Shown here piece by piece: positions 38,275-46,358 of a stretch of DNA of 64,000 bases. Made by a program: the position numbers and the translations under genes. The notes beneath the pieces were generated by a model. The model had not been told where the DNA came from, ran no database searches, and was given only the letters and a program-made list of their open reading frames with translations. Position 1 is the first letter of the stretch. The number at the start of each line of letters is the position of its first letter. This stretch comes from Thermomonas brevis (GTDB lineage: Bacteria > Pseudomonadota > Gammaproteobacteria > Xanthomonadales > Xanthomonadaceae): NCBI RefSeq assembly GCF_014395425.1, contig NZ_CP060711.1:558001-622000 (forward strand), given 5' to 3'.

Positions 38275-41130
38275 TCAGCCGCCCGGCAGCGGCACCGGCG
38301 GGCTGAACAGGAAACCCTGCGCATGCGTGCAACCCAGCTCGATCAGCCGATCGCGCTGATGGCGGGTTTCCACGCCCTCGGCGATCAACTCGATGCCCAG
38401 GCTGCTGGCCAGCGCCACGATCGCACGGATCACCGCCACGCTTTCGTTGGCGGCCTCGCTTTCCAGTCCGGCCACGAAGCTGCGGTCGATCTTCAGGCTG
38501 GCGATCGGGAAGCGATGCAGGTAGGACAGCGCGGAGAAGCCGGTCCCGAAATCGTCCAGCTGCGCCAGCACCCCGTGCCGGCGCAGCAGGGCCAGGCTTT
38601 CCAGCGTGCGCGGCGCGTCGTCCAGCAGGGCGACCTCGGTGATCTCCACCCGCAGCCGCTGCGGCGCCACGCCCGCCGCCTCCACCAGCGCCAGCAGGCG
38701 CGCGGCGAAGTCCGGCGCGCGGAAATGCCGCGGCGACACGTTGATCGCCACGTAACCCGGCAGCGCGTGATGGCGGGCGATGTCCTCGACCACCCGCGCG
38801 TACAGCTGCCAGTCGATCTGCTCGATCAACCCGCTGTCCTCGCCCACGTCCAGGAACTCGCCCGGCGCCAGCAGGCCGCGCTGCTCGTGCCGCCAGCGCA
38901 GCAGCGCCTCGTGACCCACCGCCTCGCCGGTGTCGATGCGCACGATCGGCTGGTAGTAGGGCATGAAATGCTCGGCCTGGATCGCGCGGCGCATGTCCGA
39001 TTCCATGTCCAGGCTGCGGGTGGCCTCGCGGTGCATCTGCTCGTCGAACATCGCGCAGCGGTCGCGGCCGTCGCCCTTGGCGCGGTACATCGCGGCGTCG
39101 GCGTCGCGCAGCATTTCCTCGCCGCTGCGGTAGCGCGGATGCCAGAGGGCGATGCCGATGCTGGCGCTGGGGAACAGCTCGCGTCCGGCCACCCAGACCG
39201 GCGCCGACAGCGCGGACAGCACGCGCCGGCCCAGTTCCTCGGCCATCTCCGGCCCGTCCAGCCCTTCGGCGAGGATCGCGAATTCGTCGCCGCCGAGCCT
39301 CGCCACCACGTCGTCGCCGCGCACGCTGCCGACGATGCGCCGGCCGGCCTCGACCAGCAGTTCGTCGCCGACCGCGTGGCCCACGCTGTCGTTGACCAGC
39401 TTGAAGCGATCCAGGTCCATGAACAGCACCGCGAAGCAGGCCTGCGGCTCGTCCCCCGCCGCCGCGATCGCCCGTCCCAGCCGCTCCAGCAGCTGCAGCC
39501 GGTTGGGCAGCCCGGTCAGCGCGTCGTGCATGGCCTGGTGGATCAGCTTGCGCTCGGCGCGCATGCGCTCGCCGATCTGCTCGACCAGTTCGGCGTTGGC
39601 CTCGGCGAGTTCGCGGGTGCGTTCGCCGACCCGCTGCTCCAGGTTGGCGTGCGCCAGCACCAGCCGGTCCTGCGCCTGCTTGCGCGCCAGGCTGCTGCCG
39701 ACGTGGAGCGCAACGAAGGTCAGCAGTTCCTGGTCGCTGACGCCGAACAGGACATCGTCGGAATAGCTCTGCATGGCGATCACGCCGATCGCCCGGTCGC
39801 CCCGCAGCAGCGGCACGCCGAGCCAGCATTTCGCCTGCGCGCCGTGGCTGCGCACCTTGCCCTCGGCCTCCAGCGCGGCGATCCGTTCGCGATCGGCCAG
39901 CAGCGGCTTGCCGGTCTGCAGCACGTACTCGGTCAGGCCCGCCGCCAGCCGCCGCGCCTTGCGGTTCGGATCGCGCTCGTCCACCGAATACGGGAACTCC
40001 AGCATGCCGCCGTCCTCGGACAGCATGGCGATGTAGAAATTGCGCGCGTACAGCAGCTCGCTGACGATGTCGTGGACCTCGGCGTAGAAGCGCTCCAGGC
40101 TCTCGCTGGTCATCGACAGCTCGGCGATGCGGAACAGCGCGCGCTGGATCTCCTGCATGCGCTTGCGCTCGAAGATCTCGCTCTGCAATTCGTCGTTGGC
40201 GCGCCGCAGCTCGGTGGTGCGTTCCGCCACCCGCTCTTCCAGCCGCTTGCGCGCTTCCCGGCGCTCCAGCGCGGTCAGCACGTGCTGGGCCACGTAGGCC
40301 AGCAGGATGCGGTCGTCCTCGGTGTAGACGTCCGCCTGCCGGTAGTTCTGCACCACCAGCGCGCCGGCCACGCGGCCGTCGCGGCTCATCGGCACGCCCA
40401 GCCAGTCGGCGCTGTCCGGCCCGCTGTCTTCGCTGCGCGGGATGCCGAGCCGGGTGCGCAGCTCCAGCGACGGGCCGCGCATGGTCTCGCCGCTGCGCAG
40501 CAGGTGCATGGTCAGGGTGTTGTCTTCCCGGGTCACCGGGATTTCCCGGTCCGGATCGTTGACCCACGGATCGATCTGGTCGACGAAATAGAGGAACCGC
40601 ATCGTGCGCCGGATGTCGTCGTACACCACGATGTAGAAGTTCTCGGCGTACATCAGCTCGCCGACGATCGAATGCACCCGCCGCAGCATCACCGGCAGCG
40701 CCAGGTTGCTGCCGGCCAGGTCGGCGATCTCGTAGAGCGCCTGCCGCAGCAGTTCGGAACGCTGCAGGGAGTCGATCCGCGCCGCCGCCAGCTCCTGCTG
40801 CACGGCCTGTTCCAGCAGCTGGCGCGCGCTGGCCGGCCAGTAGTCGGCGATGCCGGCCGGCCACGGCTGCGGATGGCTGGCCGCGATGCGCAGCGCAGTG
40901 CTTTCCGGCCCGTCCCACGCCAGCTGCAGCGCATCGGCGTCGCGCGGTTCGCCGCCGGCGACGTCGCAGCCCTCCCCCAGCGCCGCCTGCCGCCAGTCGA
41001 CCCGCACGCAGGCGCCGGGCGGCAACGTGCGCGCCAGCCGCTCCGCGATGCCCGCAAGCACTCCCTCGCGCCGCCGGTGATGGGCCGCCTCGATGGAAGC
41101 TGGGTGCATGGAGGCCAAGGGAGCGTTCAT
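38275..41130 (-). CDS. Cytoplasmic GAF-GAF-GGDEF-EAL cyclic di-GMP protein
   Basis: About 951 residues with no membrane segment. Two GAF sensor domains are seen (about 130-285 and 310-470), each with LLYARNFYIAML-like and GVPMSRDGRVAGALVV-like blocks. A GGDEF domain (about 505-675) has an intact RLGGDEFAILAEG motif. An EAL domain (about 690-945) has GHEALLRW, VAINVSPRHF, ITEVALLDD and LDDFGTGFSALSYL, with KIDRSFV. Both active-site motifs look complete, so synthesis and breakdown of c-di-GMP are both possible. The start at 41130 is uncertain: alternative ATGs at 41169 and 41109 lie in the same frame and none has a well-spaced ribosome site. It is divergent from the sigma-factor gene. Confidence 0.88.
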   Translation of the reverse strand: MNAPLASMHPASIEAAHHRRREGVLAGIAERLARTLPPGACVRVDWRQAALGEGCDVAGGEPRDADALQLAWDGPESTALRIAASHPQPWPAGIADYWPASARQLLEQAVQQELAAARIDSLQRSELLRQALYEIADLAGSNLALPVMLRRVHSIVGELMYAENFYIVVYDDIRRTMRFLYFVDQIDPWVNDPDREIPVTREDNTLTMHLLRSGETMRGPSLELRTRLGIPRSEDSGPDSADWLGVPMSRDGRVAGALVVQNYRQADVYTEDDRILLAYVAQHVLTALERREARKRLEERVAERTTELRRANDELQSEIFERKRMQEIQRALFRIAELSMTSESLERFYAEVHDIVSELLYARNFYIAMLSEDGGMLEFPYSVDERDPNRKARRLAAGLTEYVLQTGKPLLADRERIAALEAEGKVRSHGAQAKCWLGVPLLRGDRAIGVIAMQSYSDDVLFGVSDQELLTFVALHVGSSLARKQAQDRLVLAHANLEQRVGERTRELAEANAELVEQIGERMRAERKLIHQAMHDALTGLPNRLQLLERLGRAIAAAGDEPQACFAVLFMDLDRFKLVNDSVGHAVGDELLVEAGRRIVGSVRGDDVVARLGGDEFAILAEGLDGPEMAEELGRRVLSALSAPVWVAGRELFPSASIGIALWHPRYRSGEEMLRDADAAMYRAKGDGRDRCAMFDEQMHREATRSLDMESDMRRAIQAEHFMPYYQPIVRIDTGEAVGHEALLRWRHEQRGLLAPGEFLDVGEDSGLIEQIDWQLYARVVEDIARHHALPGYVAINVSPRHFRAPDFAARLLALVEAAGVAPQRLRVEITEVALLDDAPRTLESLALLRRHGVLAQLDDFGTGFSALSYLHRFPIASLKIDRSFVAGLESEAANESVAVIRAIVALASSLGIELIAEGVETRHQRDRLIELGCTHAQGFLFSPPVPLPGG

Positions 41131-41279
41131 CTCCGGGACATATTGCCTGCAACGGCAAAAGCCCGCCATGCCGGCAACCCCGGCCGCTGCCGCCGGGCGT
41201 TGGCATCGGCATGTCCGCCGTCCCTTGCATGCACGCGTCCCTCTTTCCGCCGGCCGCGCCAGCCCTTACGCTGGCGTCG

Positions 41280-41831
41280 ATGGACATGCCGGACAGCAGC
41301 GACGAAGCCCTGATGCTGGCCTGGGTGGCCGGCGATGCCGGCGCGTTCGAGCGGCTGTACGCGCGTCACCGCCTGAAGCTGTACCGCTACCTGCTGCGCC
41401 AGCTGCGCGACAACGCGCTGGCCGACGAATTTTTCCAGGACGTGTGGCAGAAGGTGATCGCCGCGCGCGCCGGCTGGCAGCCGGATGCCGGTTTCGCCAC
41501 TTGGCTCTACACCATCGCCCACCACCGCCTCGGCGACCATTGGCGCGCGCTGAAACATCGCCCTGCCGCGCCCGCCGACGCCGACGAGCGGCTGGCCCGG
41601 CTTGCCGATGCCGACACGCCCGAGCGCGTATTGTCGGAATTCGAGCGCCGCCGCCAGCTGCAGCTGGCGCTGGACGGACTGCCCGAGGAACAACGCGAGG
41701 TGCTGCTGTTGCGGCTGGAACAGGAACTGACGCTGGAAGAGATCGGCGAGGTGACGGGCGTGGGCCGGGAAACCGTGAAGTCGCGTCTGCGCTACGCGAT
41801 GGACAAGCTGCGCGCGAGGCTGCCGTCGTGA
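41280..41831 (+). CDS. ECF-type RNA polymerase sigma factor
   Basis: A 183-residue sigma-70 family factor of the extracytoplasmic-function group. Region 2 is about 22-88 (AFERLYARHRLKLYRYLLRQ, FFQDVWQKVI and FATWLYTIAHHRLGDHWR) and region 4 about 123-178 (ALDGLPEEQREVLLLRLEQE and EIGEVTGVGRETVKSRLRYA). It lacks regions 1 and 3, as expected. The start at 41280 was chosen because conserved sequence begins soon after MDMPDSSDEALML; no strong ribosome site is seen. Its stop overlaps the GTG of the next gene by four bases, typical of a sigma/anti-sigma pair. The target promoter is unknown. Confidence 0.9.
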   Translation: MDMPDSSDEALMLAWVAGDAGAFERLYARHRLKLYRYLLRQLRDNALADEFFQDVWQKVIAARAGWQPDAGFATWLYTIAHHRLGDHWRALKHRPAAPADADERLARLADADTPERVLSEFERRRQLQLALDGLPEEQREVLLLRLEQELTLEEIGEVTGVGRETVKSRLRYAMDKLRARLPS

Positions 41832-42697
41832 CCCGCTTCCCGCGCGAACCGCTGGACGCCGACGAGCGCGCGCTGGCCGCCGCGCTGCCGCGCCCGCACG
41901 GCCGCAACGAACCCGACGCGGCGCTGGACGCGCGCATCCTGGCGGCGGCCCACGCGGCCGCACAGACGCCGGCGAAAGTCCCGCACAAGCGCCGCTGGAC
42001 GGTGCCGCTGGGCCTGGCCGCTTCGCTCTGCTTGGCGCTGGGGCTGGCTTGGCGCACGCAGCTCGATGTGCCGCAACGCGCAGCCGCACCCAGCGCGCAG
42101 CCGGAGCAGGCGCCGCCGGTCGCCACCTACGGCGCGCCCGCGCAGCAGGCGGATTCCGCCGTCGCCGCGCAGCCGATGCTGAAACCGGAACCGGCGGCTG
42201 CGCCCGCTCCGCCAGTCGCGCCGCCGTCCGCGATCGCACGCGAAGTGCGGGAAGCGCCGCCCGTCGTCCTCGAAGACGCTCAGCCCGCGCCCGCCAGTGC
42301 GCCCATGCCCGCAGCCGCCGCGGCGGCACCGCCACCGCCCGCGCCGCCGGCCCCACCGCCGCCGATCGCCACCGCCGCTGCGCCACGCGCCATGCCCATC
42401 GAAACCGGACCGCCTGCCGCGCGCGCGCTGGCGGCTCCCGCCATGGCCGCCAAGGCGCGCAGCACCGAACCGGTGGAGCGCATGCTCGACCTGCAGGCCG
42501 ATGCGCCTGTCGAGGACGTGCCGCCGGCCACCGCCGATTCGCCGGAGGTCCGCGAAGCCTGGCTGCGCCGGATCGGCGAGCTGATGCGGAAGGGCAAGAC
42601 CGACGAGGCGCGCGCCAGCCTGACCGAGTTCCGCCGCCGCTATCCGGACGCGACGCTGCCGGCCGAACTGCGCCCGCTGGAGCAGCCCGAACCCTAG
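41828..42697 (+). CDS. Putative membrane anti-sigma factor with Pro/Ala-rich linker
   Basis: A 289-residue protein that starts at GTG 41828, overlapping the sigma-factor stop (GTGA). Residues 1-58 are a cytosolic part, a single membrane helix (WTVPLGLAASLCLALGLAW) lies at about 58-76, and the rest is periplasmic: a long low-complexity region of Ala and Pro, then a short C-terminal helical part with EAWLRRIGELMRKGKTDEAR resembling one TPR-like hairpin. No HxxxCxxC zinc anti-sigma motif is visible. The role as regulator of the neighbouring sigma factor is inferred from order, topology and coupling. Confidence 0.7.
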   Translation: MTRFPREPLDADERALAAALPRPHGRNEPDAALDARILAAAHAAAQTPAKVPHKRRWTVPLGLAASLCLALGLAWRTQLDVPQRAAAPSAQPEQAPPVATYGAPAQQADSAVAAQPMLKPEPAAAPAPPVAPPSAIAREVREAPPVVLEDAQPAPASAPMPAAAAAAPPPPAPPAPPPPIATAAAPRAMPIETGPPAARALAAPAMAAKARSTEPVERMLDLQADAPVEDVPPATADSPEVREAWLRRIGELMRKGKTDEARASLTEFRRRYPDATLPAELRPLEQPEP

Positions 42698-42731
42698 CGT
42701 GCGGTCTTGCGTGCTTACGAAAGCATTTTCG

Positions 42732-42810
42732 ACGCGGATCAGCGCGGAAAACGCGGATCGGAATCCTGTGATCGGCTTCATCCGTGCCGATCCGCGTTGA
42801 TCCGCGTCAA
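42732..42810. repeat. Dispersed inverted repeat, GCGGATC family, copy B
   Basis: GACGCGGATCAGCGCGGAAA near 42732 and its near-complement ending in GATCCGCGTTGATCCGCGTC near 42810 form an imperfect long stem. It matches copy A closely and lies between the anti-sigma candidate and the ABC exporter gene. Confidence 0.75.
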
Positions 42811-42874
42811 ACGCGTTTGCGAGAGACAGGCAAGCGCGCCTCCAGCGCCGCCGGCACGACGCTAAAATGTCCGT

Positions 42875-44635
42875 ATGAACTCCCCCGCCCCGGCGCCGGC
42901 CAAGGCGCCCATCGGCTCCCTGCGTGCGCTGTGGCCCTTCATCCAGCGCCATCTGGGCCTGTTCGTCGCCTGGCTGGTCGCGCTCGCGGGTTCGTCCGCC
43001 GCCACCCTCAGCCTGCCGGTGGCGTTCCGGCAAATGATCGACCACGGCTTCAGCAGCGGCGCCAACATCGACCGCACCTTCGCCTTCGTGCTGGCGGTGA
43101 TCGTGGCGCTGGCGCTGGCCACCGCCGCCCGCTACTTCTTCGTCACCCTGCTCGGCGAGCGCGTGGTCGCCGACCTGCGCAGCCGGCTGTACGCGCACCT
43201 GCTCGACCTCGACGCCGGCTTCTACGACCGCAGCCGCAGCGGCGAGCTGGTGTCGCGCCTGACCGCCGACGCCGAGCTGCTGCGCAGCGTGATCGCCTCC
43301 AGCATGTCGGTAGCCCTGCGCAGCAGCGTGACCGTGATCGGCGCGATGGCGATGCTGTTCGTCACCAGCCCCAAGCTGGCGGCGTGGGCGCTGCTGGGCA
43401 TTCCGCTGGCGGTGGCGCCGATCGTGATCGGCGCGCGCCGCATCCAGAAGGTGTCGCGCGCCAGCCAGGACCGCATCGCCGACGCCAATACGCTCGCCAC
43501 CGAGGCGCTGGGCGCGGTGCGCACGGTGCAGGCGCACTCGCGCGAACCCTTCGAGCGCGGGCGCTACGCGCAGGCGATGGCGACCGCCGTGTCCACCGCG
43601 CGCAAGCGCATCGGCGCGCAGGCGCTGGTGACCGCGGTCGCCATCACCCTGATCTTCGGCGCGGTGATCGTGGTGCTGTGGTCGGGCGCGCACGACGTGA
43701 TCGCCGGCCGCATGAGCGCCGGCGCGCTGGGCCAGTTCGTGATGTACGCGCTGATCGGCGGCGGCTCGGTGGGCGCGCTGGCCGAGGTGTGGAACGAATT
43801 GCAGCGCGCCGCCGGCGGCATGGGCCGCATCCGCGAGCTGCTGGAGGAAACCCCGGCCATCGCCGCGCCCGCGCATCCGAAGGCGCTGCCGGTGCCGGTG
43901 CGCGGCGAGATCGTGTTCGACGACGTCACCTTCCACTACCCGCAGCGCCCGGACGCGCCGGCGCTGGAAGGCTTCAGCCTGCACGTGCGGCCGGGCGAGA
44001 CGGTCGCGCTGGTGGGGCCGTCCGGCGCGGGCAAGAGCACCGTGTTCTCGATGCTGCTGCGCTTCCACGACCCGCAGTACGGGCGCATCGCGCTGGACGG
44101 CATCGACATCCGCGAACTCGACCCCGGCACGCTGCGCGAAGCGCTGGCACTGGTGCCGCAGTCGCCGGCGATCTTCGCCGCCAGCGCCGCCGACAACATC
44201 CGCTACGGCCGGCTCGACGCCAGCGACGAGGACGTGCGCAAGGCCGCGCGGTCGGCCCGCGCCGACGAGTTCCTCGACGCCCTGCCCGACGGCTTCGCCA
44301 GCGAACTGGGCGAACGCGGCACCCGCCTGTCCGGCGGCCAGCAGCAGCGCATCGCCATCGCCCGCGCGCTGCTGAAGGACGCACCGGTGCTGCTGCTGGA
44401 CGAGGCCACCTCGGCGCTGGACGCGCACAGCGAGCGCGCGGTGCAGCAGGCGCTGGAAAACCTGATGGCCGGCCGCACCACGCTGGTGGTGGCGCACCGC
44501 CTCGCGACCGTGCTGAAGGCCGACCGCATCGTGGTGATGGACCACGGCCGCATCGTCGCCGAGGGCACCCACGCCGAACTGCTGGCGCAGGGCGGGCTGT
44601 ACGCGGAGCTGGCGAAGCTGCAGTTCCTGGACTGA
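42875..44635 (+). CDS. MsbA-like ABC exporter (fused membrane and ATPase domains)
   Basis: A 586-residue half-transporter that works as a homodimer in the inner membrane. Residues about 20-320 hold six membrane helices of the type I exporter fold. Residues about 345-580 are the ATPase: Walker A GPSGAGKST (about 384), Q-loop in LVPQSPAIF, signature LSGGQQQR (about 485), Walker B VLLLDEATSALD (about 506), and the switch His in LVVAHRLATVLK. It fits the MsbA-related subgroup of multidrug or lipid exporters common in proteobacteria, but lacks context to fix a substrate. The start at 42875 gives NSPAPAPAKAPIGSLRALWP, with no strong ribosome site. Confidence 0.9.
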   Translation: MNSPAPAPAKAPIGSLRALWPFIQRHLGLFVAWLVALAGSSAATLSLPVAFRQMIDHGFSSGANIDRTFAFVLAVIVALALATAARYFFVTLLGERVVADLRSRLYAHLLDLDAGFYDRSRSGELVSRLTADAELLRSVIASSMSVALRSSVTVIGAMAMLFVTSPKLAAWALLGIPLAVAPIVIGARRIQKVSRASQDRIADANTLATEALGAVRTVQAHSREPFERGRYAQAMATAVSTARKRIGAQALVTAVAITLIFGAVIVVLWSGAHDVIAGRMSAGALGQFVMYALIGGGSVGALAEVWNELQRAAGGMGRIRELLEETPAIAAPAHPKALPVPVRGEIVFDDVTFHYPQRPDAPALEGFSLHVRPGETVALVGPSGAGKSTVFSMLLRFHDPQYGRIALDGIDIRELDPGTLREALALVPQSPAIFAASAADNIRYGRLDASDEDVRKAARSARADEFLDALPDGFASELGERGTRLSGGQQQRIAIARALLKDAPVLLLDEATSALDAHSERAVQQALENLMAGRTTLVVAHRLATVLKADRIVVMDHGRIVAEGTHAELLAQGGLYAELAKLQFLD

Positions 44636-44893
44636 GACGCTCCCGCGCCGCGGACGATTGCCTGTTTCCGTCAACCACCTTGCCAGATCGGCACGGGGAG
44701 GCCGCGTCTGCCCCTCCATTCCGCATGCGCGCCGGAACATTGCGAATGACCCAGATCAAGGACATCCCGGCGGCAGGCAATCAAGACTGCCGATGATCGC
44801 GCCCAGATCCGCGAGCCGTGGAAACACGATGCCCACGCTGCTGGCGCATGCGTTCGACGACAGATTCATTTCCTCATTTCCGAGGTATCTCCA

Positions 44894-45640
44894 ATGGCTT
44901 CCAGCTTGATGCTCTACTGCCTCCTGTTCGCCGGCATCGCGGCCGGAGCCGATGCCGCGGCCCAGGACATCGTTCCACGCAATGCGGATGCCGTGCGGCC
45001 CCGGCAGTCGGAAGCGGTGCAATCGCGCGCGGCCGAAGCCGTTCCCTCCAGACAAGCATCGACGGTGCAGCCACGCGAGGCGTCCATGGTGCGGGACACC
45101 GCGGTTGTCGGCACCAGCACCAAGGCATGGCAGTGGATGCAGGTCGGAGACACCGGCATCGCCGGCGACGGTGTGGCGCGTGGCTCGCAGGTCAGGAACC
45201 TGCGCTGCGCCGGCGTTGCCTGCCGCGTTTACGAGGACAGCGCGGGCGCATGGACGATACGCGCCGAGGGCGGCTTCCCGCTAGCAAGCGGGCAGACGCT
45301 CGACGTGTTGGTCATGAGCACGCAAACCAAAGAACAGGAAGGCGACAGCCGGAGCCGCGGCGTTTTTTCCGACGGTCGGTTCTGGGACCAATTTGACACT
45401 TGGCGCCTGCCAGCCGGCGGCTACGTCGTGTTCTACCACTGGAAGGAGAAGGACCGAGTACTGGCGGCGATGGCGTTCGACTTGGTGCGGCACGCAACCG
45501 GCGACAGTACCGCCGCCGGCCACCGGCGCGTCGATCCGGCCAATGACGCCACCCGACAGAAAGCTCTGAAGACAGCACGCGAGAACCAGCGCTGCCTGGC
45601 GATGGCGGCGACCAATCCGGACGTGCGCTGCGTGCCGTAA
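44894..45640 (+). CDS. Secreted protein of unknown function with N-terminal octapeptide repeats
   Basis: A 248-residue protein with a signal peptide (MASSLMLYCLLFAGIAAGAD, cleaved near AAAQ). Residues about 26-68 contain four to five degenerate eight-residue repeats of the form V-x-P/S-R-x-x-E/S-A (VRPRQSEA, VQSRAAEA, VPSRQAST, VQPREASM). The mature part has two Cys pairs and a glycine/tryptophan-rich region with GVFSDGRFWDQFDTWRLPAG. I do not recognise a domain. GAGGT precedes the ATG. It lies between the exporter gene and the convergent ydbL-like gene. Codon use is less GC-biased than its neighbours. Confidence 0.7.
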   Translation: MASSLMLYCLLFAGIAAGADAAAQDIVPRNADAVRPRQSEAVQSRAAEAVPSRQASTVQPREASMVRDTAVVGTSTKAWQWMQVGDTGIAGDGVARGSQVRNLRCAGVACRVYEDSAGAWTIRAEGGFPLASGQTLDVLVMSTQTKEQEGDSRSRGVFSDGRFWDQFDTWRLPAGGYVVFYHWKEKDRVLAAMAFDLVRHATGDSTAAGHRRVDPANDATRQKALKTARENQRCLAMAATNPDVRCVP

Positions 45641-45702
45641 CGGCGGAGATTCCGCCGTGCCGGATGCCTATCGGCCGTGGGCCTGACGAGGTTTCGCTTC
45701 CG

Positions 45703-46323
45703 CTATTTCTGCTTCCAGCTCCCGCCCGACTGGTACCACCAGCCCGAGCGCGCGCTGGCGATCCACTGCTTGGCGAACACGCCGCGGATCTGCTCTTCCC
45801 ATTCCGGATGACCGTTCGCCACCGCCACCTCGCGGTAGACCGCCTTGCGGTCGCGGTTGTCGTCGGCCACCGCCGAGTTCAGCGCCACGCGGTCCTTCAG
45901 CTCCACCTTCGACGCATCGCGCACGGTGATCAGGCCGTCGTCGGTGAAGCCCAGCGCGCCGCTGTCGAAGCCCGCGCGCAGGCTGCCATTGAAGCGGGAC
46001 TCCATGCGCGACTGGATCGCCTGGATGGCCGGCGTCTTGATGCTGATGTCGGGCGCGGACTGCGCGCGCGCGCTGCCGATGCCGACCAGCACCCACGGGT
46101 CGAAGCCGGACAGGTCCGACTCGATGCGCCGCTCCAGCATCGCCATGCCGCCACCGCCGGCCGGCGGCTGCTTGACCTCGACCTTATCGGCCTCGTTGAT
46201 GACCTTCTCGACGAACTCCTTGGCCGCTTCCTTGGCCTCGGCCGCCGGGAAGTACACGTTAATCGTCACGCACGCGCTCAGCAGCAGCGCCGCCGCGACC
46301 GGCATCCCCATCCAATGCTTCAT
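45703..46323 (-). CDS. YdbL-like (DUF1318) lipoprotein
   Basis: A 206-residue protein. The signal MKHWMGMPVAAALLLSAC ends in a lipobox, so it is probably a lipoprotein, whereas E. coli YdbL is not. The next part VTINVYFPAAEAKEAAKEF is conserved in this group; the C-terminal part with REVAVANGHPEWEEQIRGVF and GGSWKQK matches the DUF1318 domain. In E. coli the ydbH-ynbE-ydbL operon assists YdbH, a bridge that moves phospholipids to the outer membrane. The start at 46323 has GAAGGAGCAGGGA upstream. The gene follows ydbH after 35 bases, and no ynbE is found between them. Confidence 0.8.
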   Translation of the reverse strand: MKHWMGMPVAAALLLSACVTINVYFPAAEAKEAAKEFVEKVINEADKVEVKQPPAGGGGMAMLERRIESDLSGFDPWVLVGIGSARAQSAPDISIKTPAIQAIQSRMESRFNGSLRAGFDSGALGFTDDGLITVRDASKVELKDRVALNSAVADDNRDRKAVYREVAVANGHPEWEEQIRGVFAKQWIASARSGWWYQSGGSWKQK

Positions 46324-46358
46324 TCCCTGCTCCTTCGTTCGCAATTCACGTCAGGCGG

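Noticed and set aside
38257..41313. A 1018-codon plus-strand frame over the GAF-GGDEF-EAL gene
   Set aside because: Antisense shadow with His/Arg/Gln-rich composition; the opposite strand has intact GGDEF and EAL motifs.
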